DNA of 64,000 nucleotides, from the NCBI GenBank assembly GCA_963722815.1, contig CAVROM010000001.1, positions 84,204-148,203 of the forward strand. The letters are read 5' to 3'. The notes beneath the pieces were generated by a model. It did not search any database. It worked only from the letters and a program-made list of their open reading frames with translations, and was not told where the DNA came from. Positions 1 through 8,074 of the stretch are shown piece by piece. Numbering within the stretch: position 1 is the stretch's first letter; each line of letters opens with the position of its first letter. The position numbers and the translations under genes are program-made. Origin of the DNA: DASQFQ01 sp963722815 (lineage in GTDB: Bacteria; Actinomycetota; Thermoleophilia; Solirubrobacterales; Solirubrobacteraceae).

Positions 1-1113
1 CAGAAGTCGCTGCTCGGCGAGACCTACGTGGAGCTGACGCCGGGCTCGTCGAAGCAGACGATCCCCGAGGGCGGGCGGCTGCCCAACGGGAGCGTGCAGA
101 AGACCGTCGAGCTCGACGAGATCTTCCGGTCGCTCGACCCGACGACGCGCGCCGCCTTCCGCGGCTGGCAGCAGGACCTCGCCAAGGGCATCAACGGCCG
201 CGGGCAGGACTTCAATGATGCGATCGGCACGCTGCCGGGCTTCGCCCACGATGGCGCCGACATCCTCCAGGTGCTCGACTCGCAGCAGGGCGCTGTCACC
301 CGGCTCGTCAAGAACACCGGCGTCACGTTCGGCGCGCTGACCGAGAACGAGCAGCAGCTGCACAACCTGATCACGTCGGCGGGCGAGGTCTTCCAGGCCA
401 CCGCGTCGCAGCAGGACAACCTCGCCGAGACGATCCGGATCCTGCCGACCTTCCTTGACGAGTCGAAGGCGACCGTCAAGCGCCTGCAGTCGTTCTCGAC
501 GAACACCCAGCCGCTGGTCCACGACCTGATCCCGGTCGCCCAGGATCTCAAGCCGACGCTGCACGACGTGCGCGTGCTGTCACCCGACCTGCGCAGCTTC
601 TTCCGCAACCTCGACCCGCTGATCAAGGCCAGCCGCACCGGCCTGCCGGCGGGCAGCGAGGCCATCCGCGGGCTCAAGCCGACGCTCGCCGAGCTGACGC
701 CGTTCCTGCAGCAGGTCAACCCGATCCTGCAGTACCTCGAGGCGTCGCAGTTCCAGGTCTCCGACTTCATCACCAACGGCGCGGCGGCGCTGTCGGACAC
801 GGAGCCGTCGACGAGCGGCGGTGTCGGCCACTACCTGCGCCAGCTCGGGCCGGTGGGCGCGGAGAGCCTGGCGATCTATCCCAAGCGCCCGACCACCAAC
901 CGCGGCAACTCCTACCTGCCGCCGCTGGGCCTGTTCGGCGATCTCAAGGGCACGGGCATCTTCCCCAACTACGACTGCAAGCCGTCCGGCGGCCAGGTCG
1001 CGCCGACCGAGGGCAACCCGGGCTGCCGCGTCGCCAACAAGCAGGACTTCGGGCAGGGCCTCCAGGGCTCCTTCCCGCACGTCAAGGCCGCCAACTACGG
1101 CTCCGGCAAGTAG
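1..1113 (+). CDS. MCE-family (MlaD-like) protein, 5' truncated
   Basis: The reading frame is open from base 1 to a TAG at 1111-1113, so the gene starts before the window. The first residues, KSLLGETYVELTPG, match the conserved end of the MlaD/MCE domain. The rest is the long helical tail typical of actinobacterial Mce proteins, followed by a Gly/Pro-rich end with two cysteines. The family forms the periplasmic, lipid-binding part of an ABC-type importer of lipids or sterols; the permease and ATPase genes would be expected upstream, outside the window. It converges on the HxlR gene, with 3 bp between the stop codons. The family assignment is firm; the substrate is unknown. Confidence 0.9.
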   Translation, partial: QKSLLGETYVELTPGSSKQTIPEGGRLPNGSVQKTVELDEIFRSLDPTTRAAFRGWQQDLAKGINGRGQDFNDAIGTLPGFAHDGADILQVLDSQQGAVTRLVKNTGVTFGALTENEQQLHNLITSAGEVFQATASQQDNLAETIRILPTFLDESKATVKRLQSFSTNTQPLVHDLIPVAQDLKPTLHDVRVLSPDLRSFFRNLDPLIKASRTGLPAGSEAIRGLKPTLAELTPFLQQVNPILQYLEASQFQVSDFITNGAAALSDTEPSTSGGVGHYLRQLGPVGAESLAIYPKRPTTNRGNSYLPPLGLFGDLKGTGIFPNYDCKPSGGQVAPTEGNPGCRVANKQDFGQGLQGSFPHVKAANYGSGK

Positions 1114-1116
1114 CGC

Positions 1117-1875
1117 CTAGGCGGCTTGTGCGCTGCGGCGCGCGGCCGCGTCGGCAAAGCCGGTGAGCAGCCCCTCGGCGAGGCCGCGGTCGCCGTCGAA
1201 GGAGAGCTCCTCGAGGTCGCCCTCGGGGCCGAGCGCGCGCACCCATGCGGCGACGCTGCCGCGCACGGTGGCGGTCGGGGTACCCTCGCGCTCGCGCTCG
1301 GCGATCTCGACGCTGCCGTTACTCATCGTGACCAGGAAGCGGCGTTCTGGCGCCTCGCCGTCGGCGTCGACGACCAGCTCGACCGCGCCCTCGAGACCGG
1401 GCGGCGGCTCGAGCAGCCCGGGGGCGAGGCGGAAGATCGCGCCGACGTTGACGTCCTCGCCCGGGCGGGGAGCCGTCCACGTCCAGTCGTAGCCCCACTG
1501 GGCGAGCGCGCCGAGCACGGGCATCAGCTCGCGCGAGCGCTCGGTCAGCTCGTAGTCGACGCGAGGCGGGACCTCGCGGTAGCGCTGGCGCGTGAGCAGG
1601 CCGTCCGCGACCATCCGGTTGAGGCGCGAGCGGAGCTGCTCGGTCGAGATGCCCGGGAGCACCCGCTGGAGCTCGACGAAGCGCCGCGGGCCCGCGGCGA
1701 GGTCACGAATGATCAGCAGCGTCCACTTGTCGCCGACGAGGTCGAGCGCCCGTGCATCTGGGGACCACTGGTCATACGGATGACGCTTGGGGGGAGGCGC
1801 AGCCGGGATGAGATTCTCCAGATTCGGCGTAGAACGGTCGAAAGCCAGCATACCGGTCCCGGGCGCGATCGTCAT
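1117..1875 (-). CDS. HxlR-family transcriptional regulator with C-terminal SCP2-like domain
   Basis: The N-terminal half is an HxlR-type winged helix: DKWTLLIIRDLAAGPRRF lies at about residues 49-66, followed by the recognition region with ISTEQLRSRLNRM. The C-terminal ~110 residues resemble the SCP2/sterol-carrier-like domain often appended to actinobacterial HxlR proteins (inference from pattern). I chose the ATG at 1875; an ATG at 1851 would remove only eight residues, and neither has a strong Shine-Dalgarno. The frame is open further upstream, but that part overlaps the divergent gene and has low-complexity Arg/Ser content. It is divergent from the DsbA-like gene at 1925, so it probably controls that gene, itself, or both. 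Confidence 0.85.
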   Translation of the reverse strand: MTIAPGTGMLAFDRSTPNLENLIPAAPPPKRHPYDQWSPDARALDLVGDKWTLLIIRDLAAGPRRFVELQRVLPGISTEQLRSRLNRMVADGLLTRQRYREVPPRVDYELTERSRELMPVLGALAQWGYDWTWTAPRPGEDVNVGAIFRLAPGLLEPPPGLEGAVELVVDADGEAPERRFLVTMSNGSVEIAEREREGTPTATVRGSVAAWVRALGPEGDLEELSFDGDRGLAEGLLTGFADAAARRSAQAA

Positions 1876-1906
1876 ACATGATTTTTTGCGCCAGTTCTCG
1901 GCCGGG

Positions 1907-1920
1907 CTGTCGTTGGACAG
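1907..1920. promoter_or_regulatory. Inverted repeat in the divergent promoter
   Basis: CTGTC-GTTG-GACAG is a perfect 5-bp inverted repeat located 5 bp before the ATG at 1925, in the A/T-richer gap between two divergent genes. It is a candidate operator for the HxlR regulator. The evidence is position and symmetry only. Confidence 0.35.
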
Positions 1921-1924
1921 TTGC

Positions 1925-2581
1925 ATGGGCCAAGTCATCGATCTCGCGGAGCGCAGGGAAGCGGCGGAGCGCAAGACGCGCAGACGCGAGCCGGTACGCG
2001 CACAACTGTTCTTCGATCTCGCGTGTCCGTTCACGTATCTCGCCACCGAGCGGGTCGAGCGGGCGTTCTCCCACGTCACCTGGACGGCCACGTCGTCGGA
2101 GACGCTGCAGCGGCGCTGTCTGGCCGACGATCCCGAGGGTGCGGAGCGCGTGCGCGAGGCGGCCGAGCGGCGCGCCGCCGCGCTGCGGCTGCCGCTGGTG
2201 TGGCCCGACACCTTCCCGCGGCCAGTGACCGCCGCCATGCGCGCGGCGGCCTACGCGGCCGAGCAGGGGCGCGGGCGCGACTTCGTGCTCGCGGCCGGCC
2301 GGCTCGCGTTCTGCGGCGGCTTCGACCTCGACGACCCGGAGATCCTGGCCGAGGCGGCCGCCGCGGCCGGCATCCCGCTCGAGGACTGCTTCCACGCCGC
2401 GGGCGACCAGCGGCGCGACGGCACCGCCGAGGCGTTCGGGCGCAAGCTGCTGGCGGCAGGGGCCGACCGGCTCCCGGTGCTGCGGGTCGGGCGCTCGCTG
2501 TTCTGGGGCGAGCAGCGCGTCGCCGCCGCCGCGGCGTCGGTGCGGCAGTCGACCCCGGCGCTCGCGCGCCGGGGGATCTGA
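1925..2581 (+). CDS. DsbA / 2-hydroxychromene-2-carboxylate isomerase-like thioredoxin-fold protein
   Basis: The 218-residue product has the DSBA-family layout. A beta strand leads into FFDLACPFTYLA near residue 30, with a single Cys in a C-P-F-T active site rather than CxxC. A helical insertion rich in Arg/Ala follows, and a C-terminal RLPVLRVG segment holds the cis-Pro loop. Single-Cys versions are common in the isomerase/FrnE-like branch, which acts on glutathione-type or aromatic substrates, so a cytoplasmic oxidoreductase or isomerase role is more likely than disulfide formation. The ATG at 1925 is the first in frame that does not overlap the HxlR gene. It is divergent from that gene and a likely target. 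Confidence 0.75.
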   Translation: MGQVIDLAERREAAERKTRRREPVRAQLFFDLACPFTYLATERVERAFSHVTWTATSSETLQRRCLADDPEGAERVREAAERRAAALRLPLVWPDTFPRPVTAAMRAAAYAAEQGRGRDFVLAAGRLAFCGGFDLDDPEILAEAAAAAGIPLEDCFHAAGDQRRDGTAEAFGRKLLAAGADRLPVLRVGRSLFWGEQRVAAAAASVRQSTPALARRGI

Positions 2582-2588
2582 GCCGCGC

Positions 2589-2771
2589 TTACGGGCTGAC
2601 GAGGCCCGCGAGGATCTGCGCGTTCATCGCGTCGACCGTGTCGGGGCGATCTTCGTCGTCCTCGACCGGCGCGAGCGACGCCCACGCGTAATCGGACTCG
2701 TTGAGCAGCAGGTCGAGATCCGCGTACGGAGTGTGGCTCCCGGGGATCGCGGTGATCTGGCGTTCGTCCAT
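2589..2771 (-). CDS. Small hypothetical protein
   Basis: This 60-residue acidic protein begins MDERQITAIPGSHTPYADL and is rich in Asp/Leu/Asn. I selected the ATG at 2771; a GTG at 2807 would add twelve residues. No domain is recognised. It lies between two co-directional plus-strand genes on the opposite strand, which lowers confidence, but its amino-acid composition is that of a real protein rather than an antisense shadow. Confidence 0.45.
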   Translation of the reverse strand: MDERQITAIPGSHTPYADLDLLLNESDYAWASLAPVEDDEDRPDTVDAMNAQILAGLVSP

Positions 2772-2854
2772 GTCCAGGACGCTAGAAGCCGGCCCGCCGA
2801 TCCGCACGGGGTGCGCGGGGTCGAACCCCCTGACCGGGGGGTAGATTGCGGCGG

Positions 2855-4480
2855 ATGACGACTGAGACGACCGCTGTTCACGGGGGCCGCCTGGTCGCCC
2901 GCCGCCTCGCCGCCCACGGGGTCACCAAGCTGTTCACGCTCTCGGGCGGACACCTCTTCTCGGTCTACGACGGCTGCCGCGAGGAGGGCATCGACATCGT
3001 CGACGTGCGCCACGAGTCGTGCGCGGCGTTCGCGGCCGAGGGCTGGGCGAAGGTCACGCGCACGCCCGGCGTATGCGCGCTGACGGCCGGCCCGGGCGTG
3101 ACCAACGGGATGAGCGCGCTCGGCTCCGCGCTGCAGAACCACTCGCCGATGCTCGTGCTCGGCGGGCGCGCGCCGGCGATGCGCTGGGGCCAGGGCTCGC
3201 TGCAGGAGATCGACCACGTGCCGTTCGTGCGGCCGCTCACGCGCTTCGCCGCGACGGCGGGCTCGACCGCGGAGATCCCGGCGCTCATCGACGAGGCGTG
3301 GGATGCCGCGGTGCGCCCGCACTCCGGCCCGGCGTTCGTCGACCTGCCGCTCGACCACGTGTTCATGGAGGCCGAGGACGAGCGGGGCGACGAGGAGCCC
3401 GCCGCCCGGCCGGCCCCGCCGCTGCCCGACCTCGCCCGCGCGCTGACGCTGCTGGCGGACGCGGAGCGGCCGGTCATCATGGCCGGCACGAACCTCTACT
3501 GGGGCCACGGCGAGGACGCGCTGCGCGAGCTGGTGGAGCGGCGCGGGATTCCCGTCTTCCTCAACGGCCTCGCGCGCGGCTGCATCGCGGCCGACCACGA
3601 GCTGTTCTTCTCACGCGCGCGCAGCACCGCGCTCAAGGGCGCCGACCTGGCGCTGGTGGTCGGCGTGCCGATGGACTTCCGGCTCGGCTTCGGGAAGTCG
3701 TTCGGCGACGACACGGAGATCGTGGCGATCGACGTCGCCGAGCCCGAGCGCGACCACCCGCGCGCGCCGGCGGCCGAGCTCCACGGCGACGTGGCGGCGA
3801 TCCTCGCCGGGCTCGCCGAGGGCGGGGGCAACGACACGCGTGAATGGGTCGAGACGATCCGCGCGGCGGAACGCGAGAAGCGCGAGGGTGAGCGCGAGCT
3901 GCGCGAGGACCCGCGTGCGCCGCTGCACCCGATGCGGTTGTACGCGGAGCTGGGCGAGGTGCTCGACCGCGACGCGATCGTGATCGGCGACGGGGGCGAC
4001 TTCGTCTCCTACGCGGGCCGCGTGATCGACTCCTACGAGCCGGGCTGCTGGCTAGACCCGGGCCCGTTCGGCTGCCTCGGCTCCGGCCCCGGCTACGCGC
4101 TGGCGGCCAAGCTCGCGCACCCCGACCGCCAGGTCGTGCTGCTGCTCGGTGACGGCGCCTTCGGCTTCTCCGGGATGGAGTACGACACGCTCGCGCGCCA
4201 CGGCGTCAACGTCGTCGGCGTGATGGGCAACAACGGGATCTGGGGGCTCGAGAAACACCCGATGGAGTTCCTCTACGGCTACTCGGTGGCCGCCGACCTG
4301 CGGCCCGAGACCCGCTACGACCAGGTCGTCGAGGCGCTCGGCGGCCACGGCGAGCTGGTGCGCGAGCCCGGGGAGTTCCGCGGCGCGATGGAGCGGGCGT
4401 TCGAGGCCGGCAAGCCGGCGCTGGTGAACGTCCTCACGGATCCCTCGGTCGCGTACCCCAGGTCCTCCAACCTGGCCTGA
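2855..4480 (+). CDS. ilvG: ThDP-dependent acetolactate synthase-like protein (IlvG type)
   Basis: A 541-residue thiamine diphosphate enzyme in the acetolactate synthase/oxalyl-CoA decarboxylase fold. The N-terminal Pyr domain has VTKLFTLSGGHLFSVYDG and the catalytic glutamate in VRHESCAAFAAEGW (E54). A central TPP-enzyme domain follows. The C-terminal PP domain carries the ThDP/Mg motif GDGAFG at about residue 432 and the distal NN near 459. The wording of the N-terminus is very close to mycobacterial IlvG (the Rv1820 type), for which acetolactate synthase is the usual annotation, though the true reaction may differ. The ATG at 2855 is preferred over an in-frame TTG nine bases upstream. It is followed by the MDR gene after 7 bp, so the two are probably co-transcribed. 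Confidence 0.85.
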   Translation: MTTETTAVHGGRLVARRLAAHGVTKLFTLSGGHLFSVYDGCREEGIDIVDVRHESCAAFAAEGWAKVTRTPGVCALTAGPGVTNGMSALGSALQNHSPMLVLGGRAPAMRWGQGSLQEIDHVPFVRPLTRFAATAGSTAEIPALIDEAWDAAVRPHSGPAFVDLPLDHVFMEAEDERGDEEPAARPAPPLPDLARALTLLADAERPVIMAGTNLYWGHGEDALRELVERRGIPVFLNGLARGCIAADHELFFSRARSTALKGADLALVVGVPMDFRLGFGKSFGDDTEIVAIDVAEPERDHPRAPAAELHGDVAAILAGLAEGGGNDTREWVETIRAAEREKREGERELREDPRAPLHPMRLYAELGEVLDRDAIVIGDGGDFVSYAGRVIDSYEPGCWLDPGPFGCLGSGPGYALAAKLAHPDRQVVLLLGDGAFGFSGMEYDTLARHGVNVVGVMGNNGIWGLEKHPMEFLYGYSVAADLRPETRYDQVVEALGGHGELVREPGEFRGAMERAFEAGKPALVNVLTDPSVAYPRSSNLA

Positions 4481-4487
4481 GGGTCCC

Positions 4488-5489
4488 ATGGCGCAGATGC
4501 GAGCAGTGGTCGCGGAGCGGCCGGACGGACCTGACGGGCTCGTCGTCCGCGAGGTACCGCGCCCCGAGCCCCGTCCGGGCTGGGCGCTGGTCAGGGTCGA
4601 GGCGTTCGGGCTCAACCGGTCCGAGTACAAGACGCTCAAGGGCTACGCCGGCGACGCGGTGACGTTCCCGCGGATCCTCGGCATCGAGCTGGTCGGCGTG
4701 GTGGAGGCGGTGCACGGCGACGCGCCCGCCGTGCCGCCGGGAGCGACCGTCGCGGCGCTGATGGGGGACATGGGTCGTGCGTTCGACGGCGGCTACGCCG
4801 AGTACGCGCTCGTGCCCGAGCACCAGCTGATCGCGCTCGACACCACGCTGCCGTGGGCGGTGCTCGGCGCGCTGCCCGAGACGTTCATGACCGCCGCCGG
4901 CTCGCTCGAGCACCTCGACCTGCAGGAGGGCGAGACGCTGCTGCTGCGCGGCGCGACGTCATCGGTGGGCCTTGCCTGCTTGGAGCTCGCCCGCGCTGCC
5001 GGCGTGCGCGTGATCGCGACGACGCGCAGCGAGGCGAAGGGCAGGCGGCTGACCAAGCTCGGCGCGGCGGGCATCGTGCTGGACGGCGACGGCTTCGCCG
5101 AGCGCGCCCGGGGCGCGCTGCCAGAGGGCGGCGCCGACGGCGCCGTCGATCTCATCGGCGGCCCCGCGGTGCTCGAGACGCTGCGCCTGCTGCGTCCTGG
5201 CGCGACGGCCTGCAACTCCGGGTCGCTGTCCGACAGCTGGGTGATCCCGGACTTCGAGCCGATCGCGATGATCCCCTCGGGGCGCAAGCTCACGGCGTTC
5301 CATTCCGACGACGTGCACGACGCGCGAGTCGGGGCACCGCTGCTGCGCGCCGTCGTCGCGCAGGTCGAGCGCGGCGAGGTGGCGCCGAACATCGACGCGG
5401 TCTACACGCTCGAGCAGACGATCGACGCCCACCGGCGGATGGCGGCGAACGAGGCGACGGGCAAGCTCGTCGTGCTGCCGCACGTTTGA
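4488..5489 (+). CDS. MDR-superfamily zinc-independent oxidoreductase (quinone reductase-like)
   Basis: The 333-residue product has the GroES-like N-terminal domain (GFLNRSE-type motif, here FGLNRSEYKTLKG) and a Rossmann domain with the NADPH-binding segment LRGATSSVGLACLELA at about residues 151-166. The catalytic and structural zinc ligands of alcohol dehydrogenases are absent, which places it with NADPH:quinone reductases/enoyl reductases. It begins 7 bp after ilvG and is followed by a strong bidirectional terminator, so the two genes form a short operon. The substrate is unknown. Confidence 0.85.
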   Translation: MAQMRAVVAERPDGPDGLVVREVPRPEPRPGWALVRVEAFGLNRSEYKTLKGYAGDAVTFPRILGIELVGVVEAVHGDAPAVPPGATVAALMGDMGRAFDGGYAEYALVPEHQLIALDTTLPWAVLGALPETFMTAAGSLEHLDLQEGETLLLRGATSSVGLACLELARAAGVRVIATTRSEAKGRRLTKLGAAGIVLDGDGFAERARGALPEGGADGAVDLIGGPAVLETLRLLRPGATACNSGSLSDSWVIPDFEPIAMIPSGRKLTAFHSDDVHDARVGAPLLRAVVAQVERGEVAPNIDAVYTLEQTIDAHRRMAANEATGKLVVLPHV

Positions 5490-5525
5490 GCGCGGCTTCG
5501 GCCGGTACCGAACAAAGTCCCGCCT

Positions 5526-5568
5526 AAACGAGAAGCCGCCCGCGGCGGGGGCGGGCGGCTTCACGTTT
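5526..5568. terminator. Bidirectional rho-independent terminator
   Basis: A GC-rich stem (GAAGCCGCCCGC against GCGGGCGGCTTC, 12 bp) is flanked by AAACG on the left and CGTTT on the right, which extend the pairing and supply a short U-run on either strand. It can end the ilvG-MDR operon on the plus strand and the RNA candidate at 5,569-5,730 on the minus strand. Confidence 0.75.
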
Positions 5569-5730
5569 GGCCCCGTCAGGACGGGCAGGGGTACGTGCCT
5601 TGGGGGGCCTATTGGGTGGCCCGAGCGGCGGGAGGCGCCGTTGATGCGGCAATCGCCCGGACCTATGCGCCAGCGGACGACGGCGGGAGGCACGACCGCC
5701 TGCTGACGGAGATGATTCTCTCCGCCCCAA
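5569..5730 (-). ncRNA. Candidate structured non-coding RNA
   Basis: This gene-free segment lies between two terminators and folds on paper into a long imperfect helix. TGACGG (5704-5709) pairs with CCGTCA (5573-5578), CCTGC (5699-5703) with GCAGG (5585-5589), and GGCAC (5689-5693) with GTGCC (5595-5599). Smaller hairpins include GGGCC/GGCCC, and CGGAGA-N6-TCTCCG at 5708-5725. The minus strand is favoured because the bidirectional terminator then lies at its 3' end. The length and rod-like shape recall 6S RNA, but I do not see the conserved 6S sequence elements. RNase P, tmRNA and SRP RNA motifs are also absent. Confidence 0.45.
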
Positions 5731-5761
5731 GAAAGCGCTGCCAATCAAACAAACGTCCAGA

Positions 5762-5780
5762 AACCCCCCATATGGGGGGT
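5762..5780 (-). terminator. Terminator after the ppx gene
   Basis: On the minus strand ACCCCCC-ATAT-GGGGGGT followed by TT forms a 7-bp hairpin starting 2 bp after the stop of the Ppx/GppA gene. It would end the dehydrogenase-ppx transcript before the RNA candidate. Confidence 0.6.
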
Positions 5781-5781
5781 A

Positions 5782-6705
5782 TCAGTTGGACGTGGTGGAC
5801 CGTCCTGTCTCGAGCGCTGCGCCCCAGAGGATGTCCCGCTCGGAGACCTCGACCTCGTCGAGGCCGAACGCCGCCAGCGCGCGGGTGAGGACGACGACGC
5901 CGGCGACGATCGTCGGGGCGCGATCGGGGTCGAGGCCGGGGATCTCGCGGCGCTCCGCCAGTGGCACCGCCGCGAGCCGCTCGAGGATGGCGCGCAGCCG
6001 CGCCACCGTGAGTCGGTGGCCTTCGACATCGAGGCCCTCGGCGCCGAGGTCGATGCCGGCGGACTGGGTTGCCGTGCCCGCCACCGCGACCGCCGCCGTG
6101 ACCGGCTCCCGCTCCCGCGCGGGGACCGCCTCCTCCAGCTCTGTCTCCACCGCACCGGCGAGTGCGCCGAGCTCCGCGGGCTCCGGCGGATCGCTGGTGA
6201 GGTGGCGCTCGGAGTGCCGCACGACGCCGATCTGCGTCGAGACGTGGAAGCGCACCTCACCGCGCACGCCGATCACCAGCTCGGTCGAGCCGCCGCCGAT
6301 GTCGATTACCAGCAGCGGCTCCGGGTCGGCGCGCGCGACGGTCGCTCCGAGGTACGTCAGCCGCGCCTCCTCGTCGCCGCTGAGCGTGCGGGCGTCGAGC
6401 CCGAAGCGCTCCCCGACGGCGCGCGCGAACTCGGCGCCGTTCGCCGCGTCCCGAACCGCCGAGGTCATCACGGCGACAGCGCGCTCGGCGCCGTGCACCT
6501 GGATCGCCTCGGCGTACTGCCCGAGCACCTCGAACACCCGCCGCTGCGGCTCGTCGCCGAGCCGGCCGCCGGCGTCGACGCCCTCGCCGAGCCGCGTCAC
6601 GACCGAGCGCCGCTCGACCTCCTCGGGCGGGCCGTCGGCGCCGACGTCGGCGATCAGCAGCCGCGTCGAGTTCGTCCCGATGTCGACGATCGCGACGCGG
6701 GTCAG
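5782..6705 (-). CDS. Ppx/GppA family phosphatase (exopolyphosphatase-like), CTG start
   Basis: A 307-residue ASKHA-fold hydrolase. The phosphate-1 motif VAIVDIGTNSTRLL is at the very N-terminus, phosphate-2 is in LLVIDIGGGSTELVIG, and the family's STQIGVVRHSERHL and VAVAGTATQ segments are present. Members degrade polyphosphate or pppGpp. No ATG, GTG or TTG lies in frame near the expected N-terminus. The only codon giving the usual M-T-R-V-A beginning is CTG at 6705-6703, which overlaps the upstream dehydrogenase stop as CTGA. The frame stays open far upstream but reads Arg-rich antisense-like sequence there. Translational coupling to the dehydrogenase is likely. Confidence 0.88.
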   Translation of the reverse strand: MTRVAIVDIGTNSTRLLIADVGADGPPEEVERRSVVTRLGEGVDAGGRLGDEPQRRVFEVLGQYAEAIQVHGAERAVAVMTSAVRDAANGAEFARAVGERFGLDARTLSGDEEARLTYLGATVARADPEPLLVIDIGGGSTELVIGVRGEVRFHVSTQIGVVRHSERHLTSDPPEPAELGALAGAVETELEEAVPAREREPVTAAVAVAGTATQSAGIDLGAEGLDVEGHRLTVARLRAILERLAAVPLAERREIPGLDPDRAPTIVAGVVVLTRALAAFGLDEVEVSERDILWGAALETGRSTTSN

Positions 6706-7616
6706 TTGGCCTGGTGCGGCATCGGCTCGCCGGCCAGCGCGGCGAGCAGGTTGTCGACCGCGATCTCGGTCATCTTGTGGCGCGTCCGGACGGTCGCCGA
6801 GCCGACATGGGGGACGACGAGCAGGTTCGGCGCCTCGAGCAGCGGGTGGTCGGCGGGCAGCGGCTCGGGGTCGGTGACGTCGAGCGCGGCGCCGGCGATC
6901 GCGCGCTCGTGCAGGGCGCGCTCGAGCGCGGCGGAGTCGACGATCGGTCCGCGCGCGGTGTTCACGAGCCGGGCGCTCGGCTTCATCCGGTTGAGCGCGG
7001 CCTCGTCGATCAGGTGGCGCGTCTCCGGCGTGAGCGGGCAGTGGAGCGTGACGAAGTCGGAGCGCTCGAGCAGCTCCTCGAGCTCGACGTCGCCGGTGTG
7101 GAGGATCTCCATCCCGAAGCCCTCGGCCCGGCGCGCGACCGCCTTGCCGATGCGGCCGAAGCCGATGATGCCGAGCGTCGCGCCGGTCACCTCGGCGCCG
7201 AGGTTGCGGTCGGGCTCGAACGTCACCCACTGGCCCTCGCGCACGTCGCGCTCCCCCTCGGGCAGGCGCCGGGCGAGCGCCAGCAGCAGCGCGAAGGCGA
7301 GGTCGGCGGTCGCATCGGTCAGCACGTCGGGCGTGTTGCCGACGGGGATGCCACGGGCGGTCGCCGCTTCGAGATCGACATTGTCGGTGCCGACCGCGTA
7401 GTTCGAGATCGCGCGCAGATCGGGGGCGGCGTCGAGCAGCGCGTCATCCACGGTGTCCGTGAGAAGACTCAGCAGCCCCTCGGCGCCGGCGACGTGCTCG
7501 CGCAGCTCGTCGGGGGTCGGCGGGAGGCGATGCGGCCACACCTCGACGTCGTGTGCGTCGCTCAACCGGTCGAGCGCGGGCCCGGGGATACGGCGGGTCA
7601 CGAAGCAGCGGGCCAT
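6702..7616 (-). CDS. D-2-hydroxyacid dehydrogenase (glyoxylate/hydroxypyruvate reductase type)
   Basis: The 304-residue product has the standard split catalytic and NAD-binding domains. ATADLAFALLLALARRLPEGE leads into the dinucleotide-binding loop GIIGFGRIGKA at about residues 148-158. The catalytic Arg is in NTARGPIVD, the Glu in DVTDPEP, and the His in VVPHVGSAT. The pattern fits glyoxylate/hydroxypyruvate/glycerate dehydrogenases rather than PGDH, which would have an ACT domain. It starts with ATG at 7616, divergent from the secreted protein at 7652, and overlaps ppx by 4 bases. Confidence 0.9.
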   Translation of the reverse strand: MARCFVTRRIPGPALDRLSDAHDVEVWPHRLPPTPDELREHVAGAEGLLSLLTDTVDDALLDAAPDLRAISNYAVGTDNVDLEAATARGIPVGNTPDVLTDATADLAFALLLALARRLPEGERDVREGQWVTFEPDRNLGAEVTGATLGIIGFGRIGKAVARRAEGFGMEILHTGDVELEELLERSDFVTLHCPLTPETRHLIDEAALNRMKPSARLVNTARGPIVDSAALERALHERAIAGAALDVTDPEPLPADHPLLEAPNLLVVPHVGSATVRTRHKMTEIAVDNLLAALAGEPMPHQAN

Positions 7617-7651
7617 TGCGAGGTCCGCATTCTGGTGGCTAGGGTTGCCGC

Positions 7652-8074
7652 ATGTCAGCCAGACTCAGTCTCCTCCTCGCCCTCGCAGCGCTGCTCGCCG
7701 TTCCGACGGTCGCGTTCGGGGCCACCAAACACGGCATCACGCCGAAGTCACCCAAGGCCGGATCCACCATCCCGGTCGGGAAGCGCCCGACCATGAAGGG
7801 CAAGGTCAAGGGCAAGGGCCAGGTCTACGTCTACGTCTGCAAGTCCAGGAAGAAGGACAAGGACGGGCTCATCTGCCACGAAGAGGCCATCAAGCGGGCC
7901 AAGAAGAAGAACGGCAAGTTCAGCGTCAAGTTCGACTTCTTCAACTTCCCCGAGTTCTGGCTCAATTCGCCGGGCACCTACTACTGGCAGGCCCACCGCA
8001 TCGACTGCATCGTGGGCAGCGACCTCAGCGACTGCCGGCAGGAAGGGCCGATCGTCAAGTTCAAGGTCGGCTGA
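7652..8074 (+). CDS. Small secreted protein
   Basis: The 140-residue protein begins with an export signal (MSARLSLLLALAALLAVPTVAFGA, cleavage expected after the FGA). A Lys/Gly-rich segment and two pairs of cysteines follow (YVCKSRKK with DGLICHEE, and RIDCIVGS with LSDCRQEG), suggesting disulfides and a compact beta-rich extracellular domain. I recognise no family. It is divergent from the dehydrogenase, with only 35 bp between starts, and overlaps the DUF72 gene by 4 bases. Confidence 0.8.
   Translation: MSARLSLLLALAALLAVPTVAFGATKHGITPKSPKAGSTIPVGKRPTMKGKVKGKGQVYVYVCKSRKKDKDGLICHEEAIKRAKKKNGKFSVKFDFFNFPEFWLNSPGTYYWQAHRIDCIVGSDLSDCRQEGPIVKFKVG

Noticed and set aside
5569..5730. 6S RNA, RNase P RNA, tmRNA or SRP RNA
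   Set aside because: The rod-like fold is suggestive but none of the conserved sequence motifs of these classes is present.
6706..7230. N-terminal extension of the Ppx gene
   Set aside because: The extra 175 codons are an Arg/Ala-rich shadow of the dehydrogenase gene.
7453..8070. N-terminal extension of the DUF72 gene to an upstream GTG
   Set aside because: The extension reads basic, low-complexity sequence opposite or inside other genes, and the family starts right before the RIGCSG strand.
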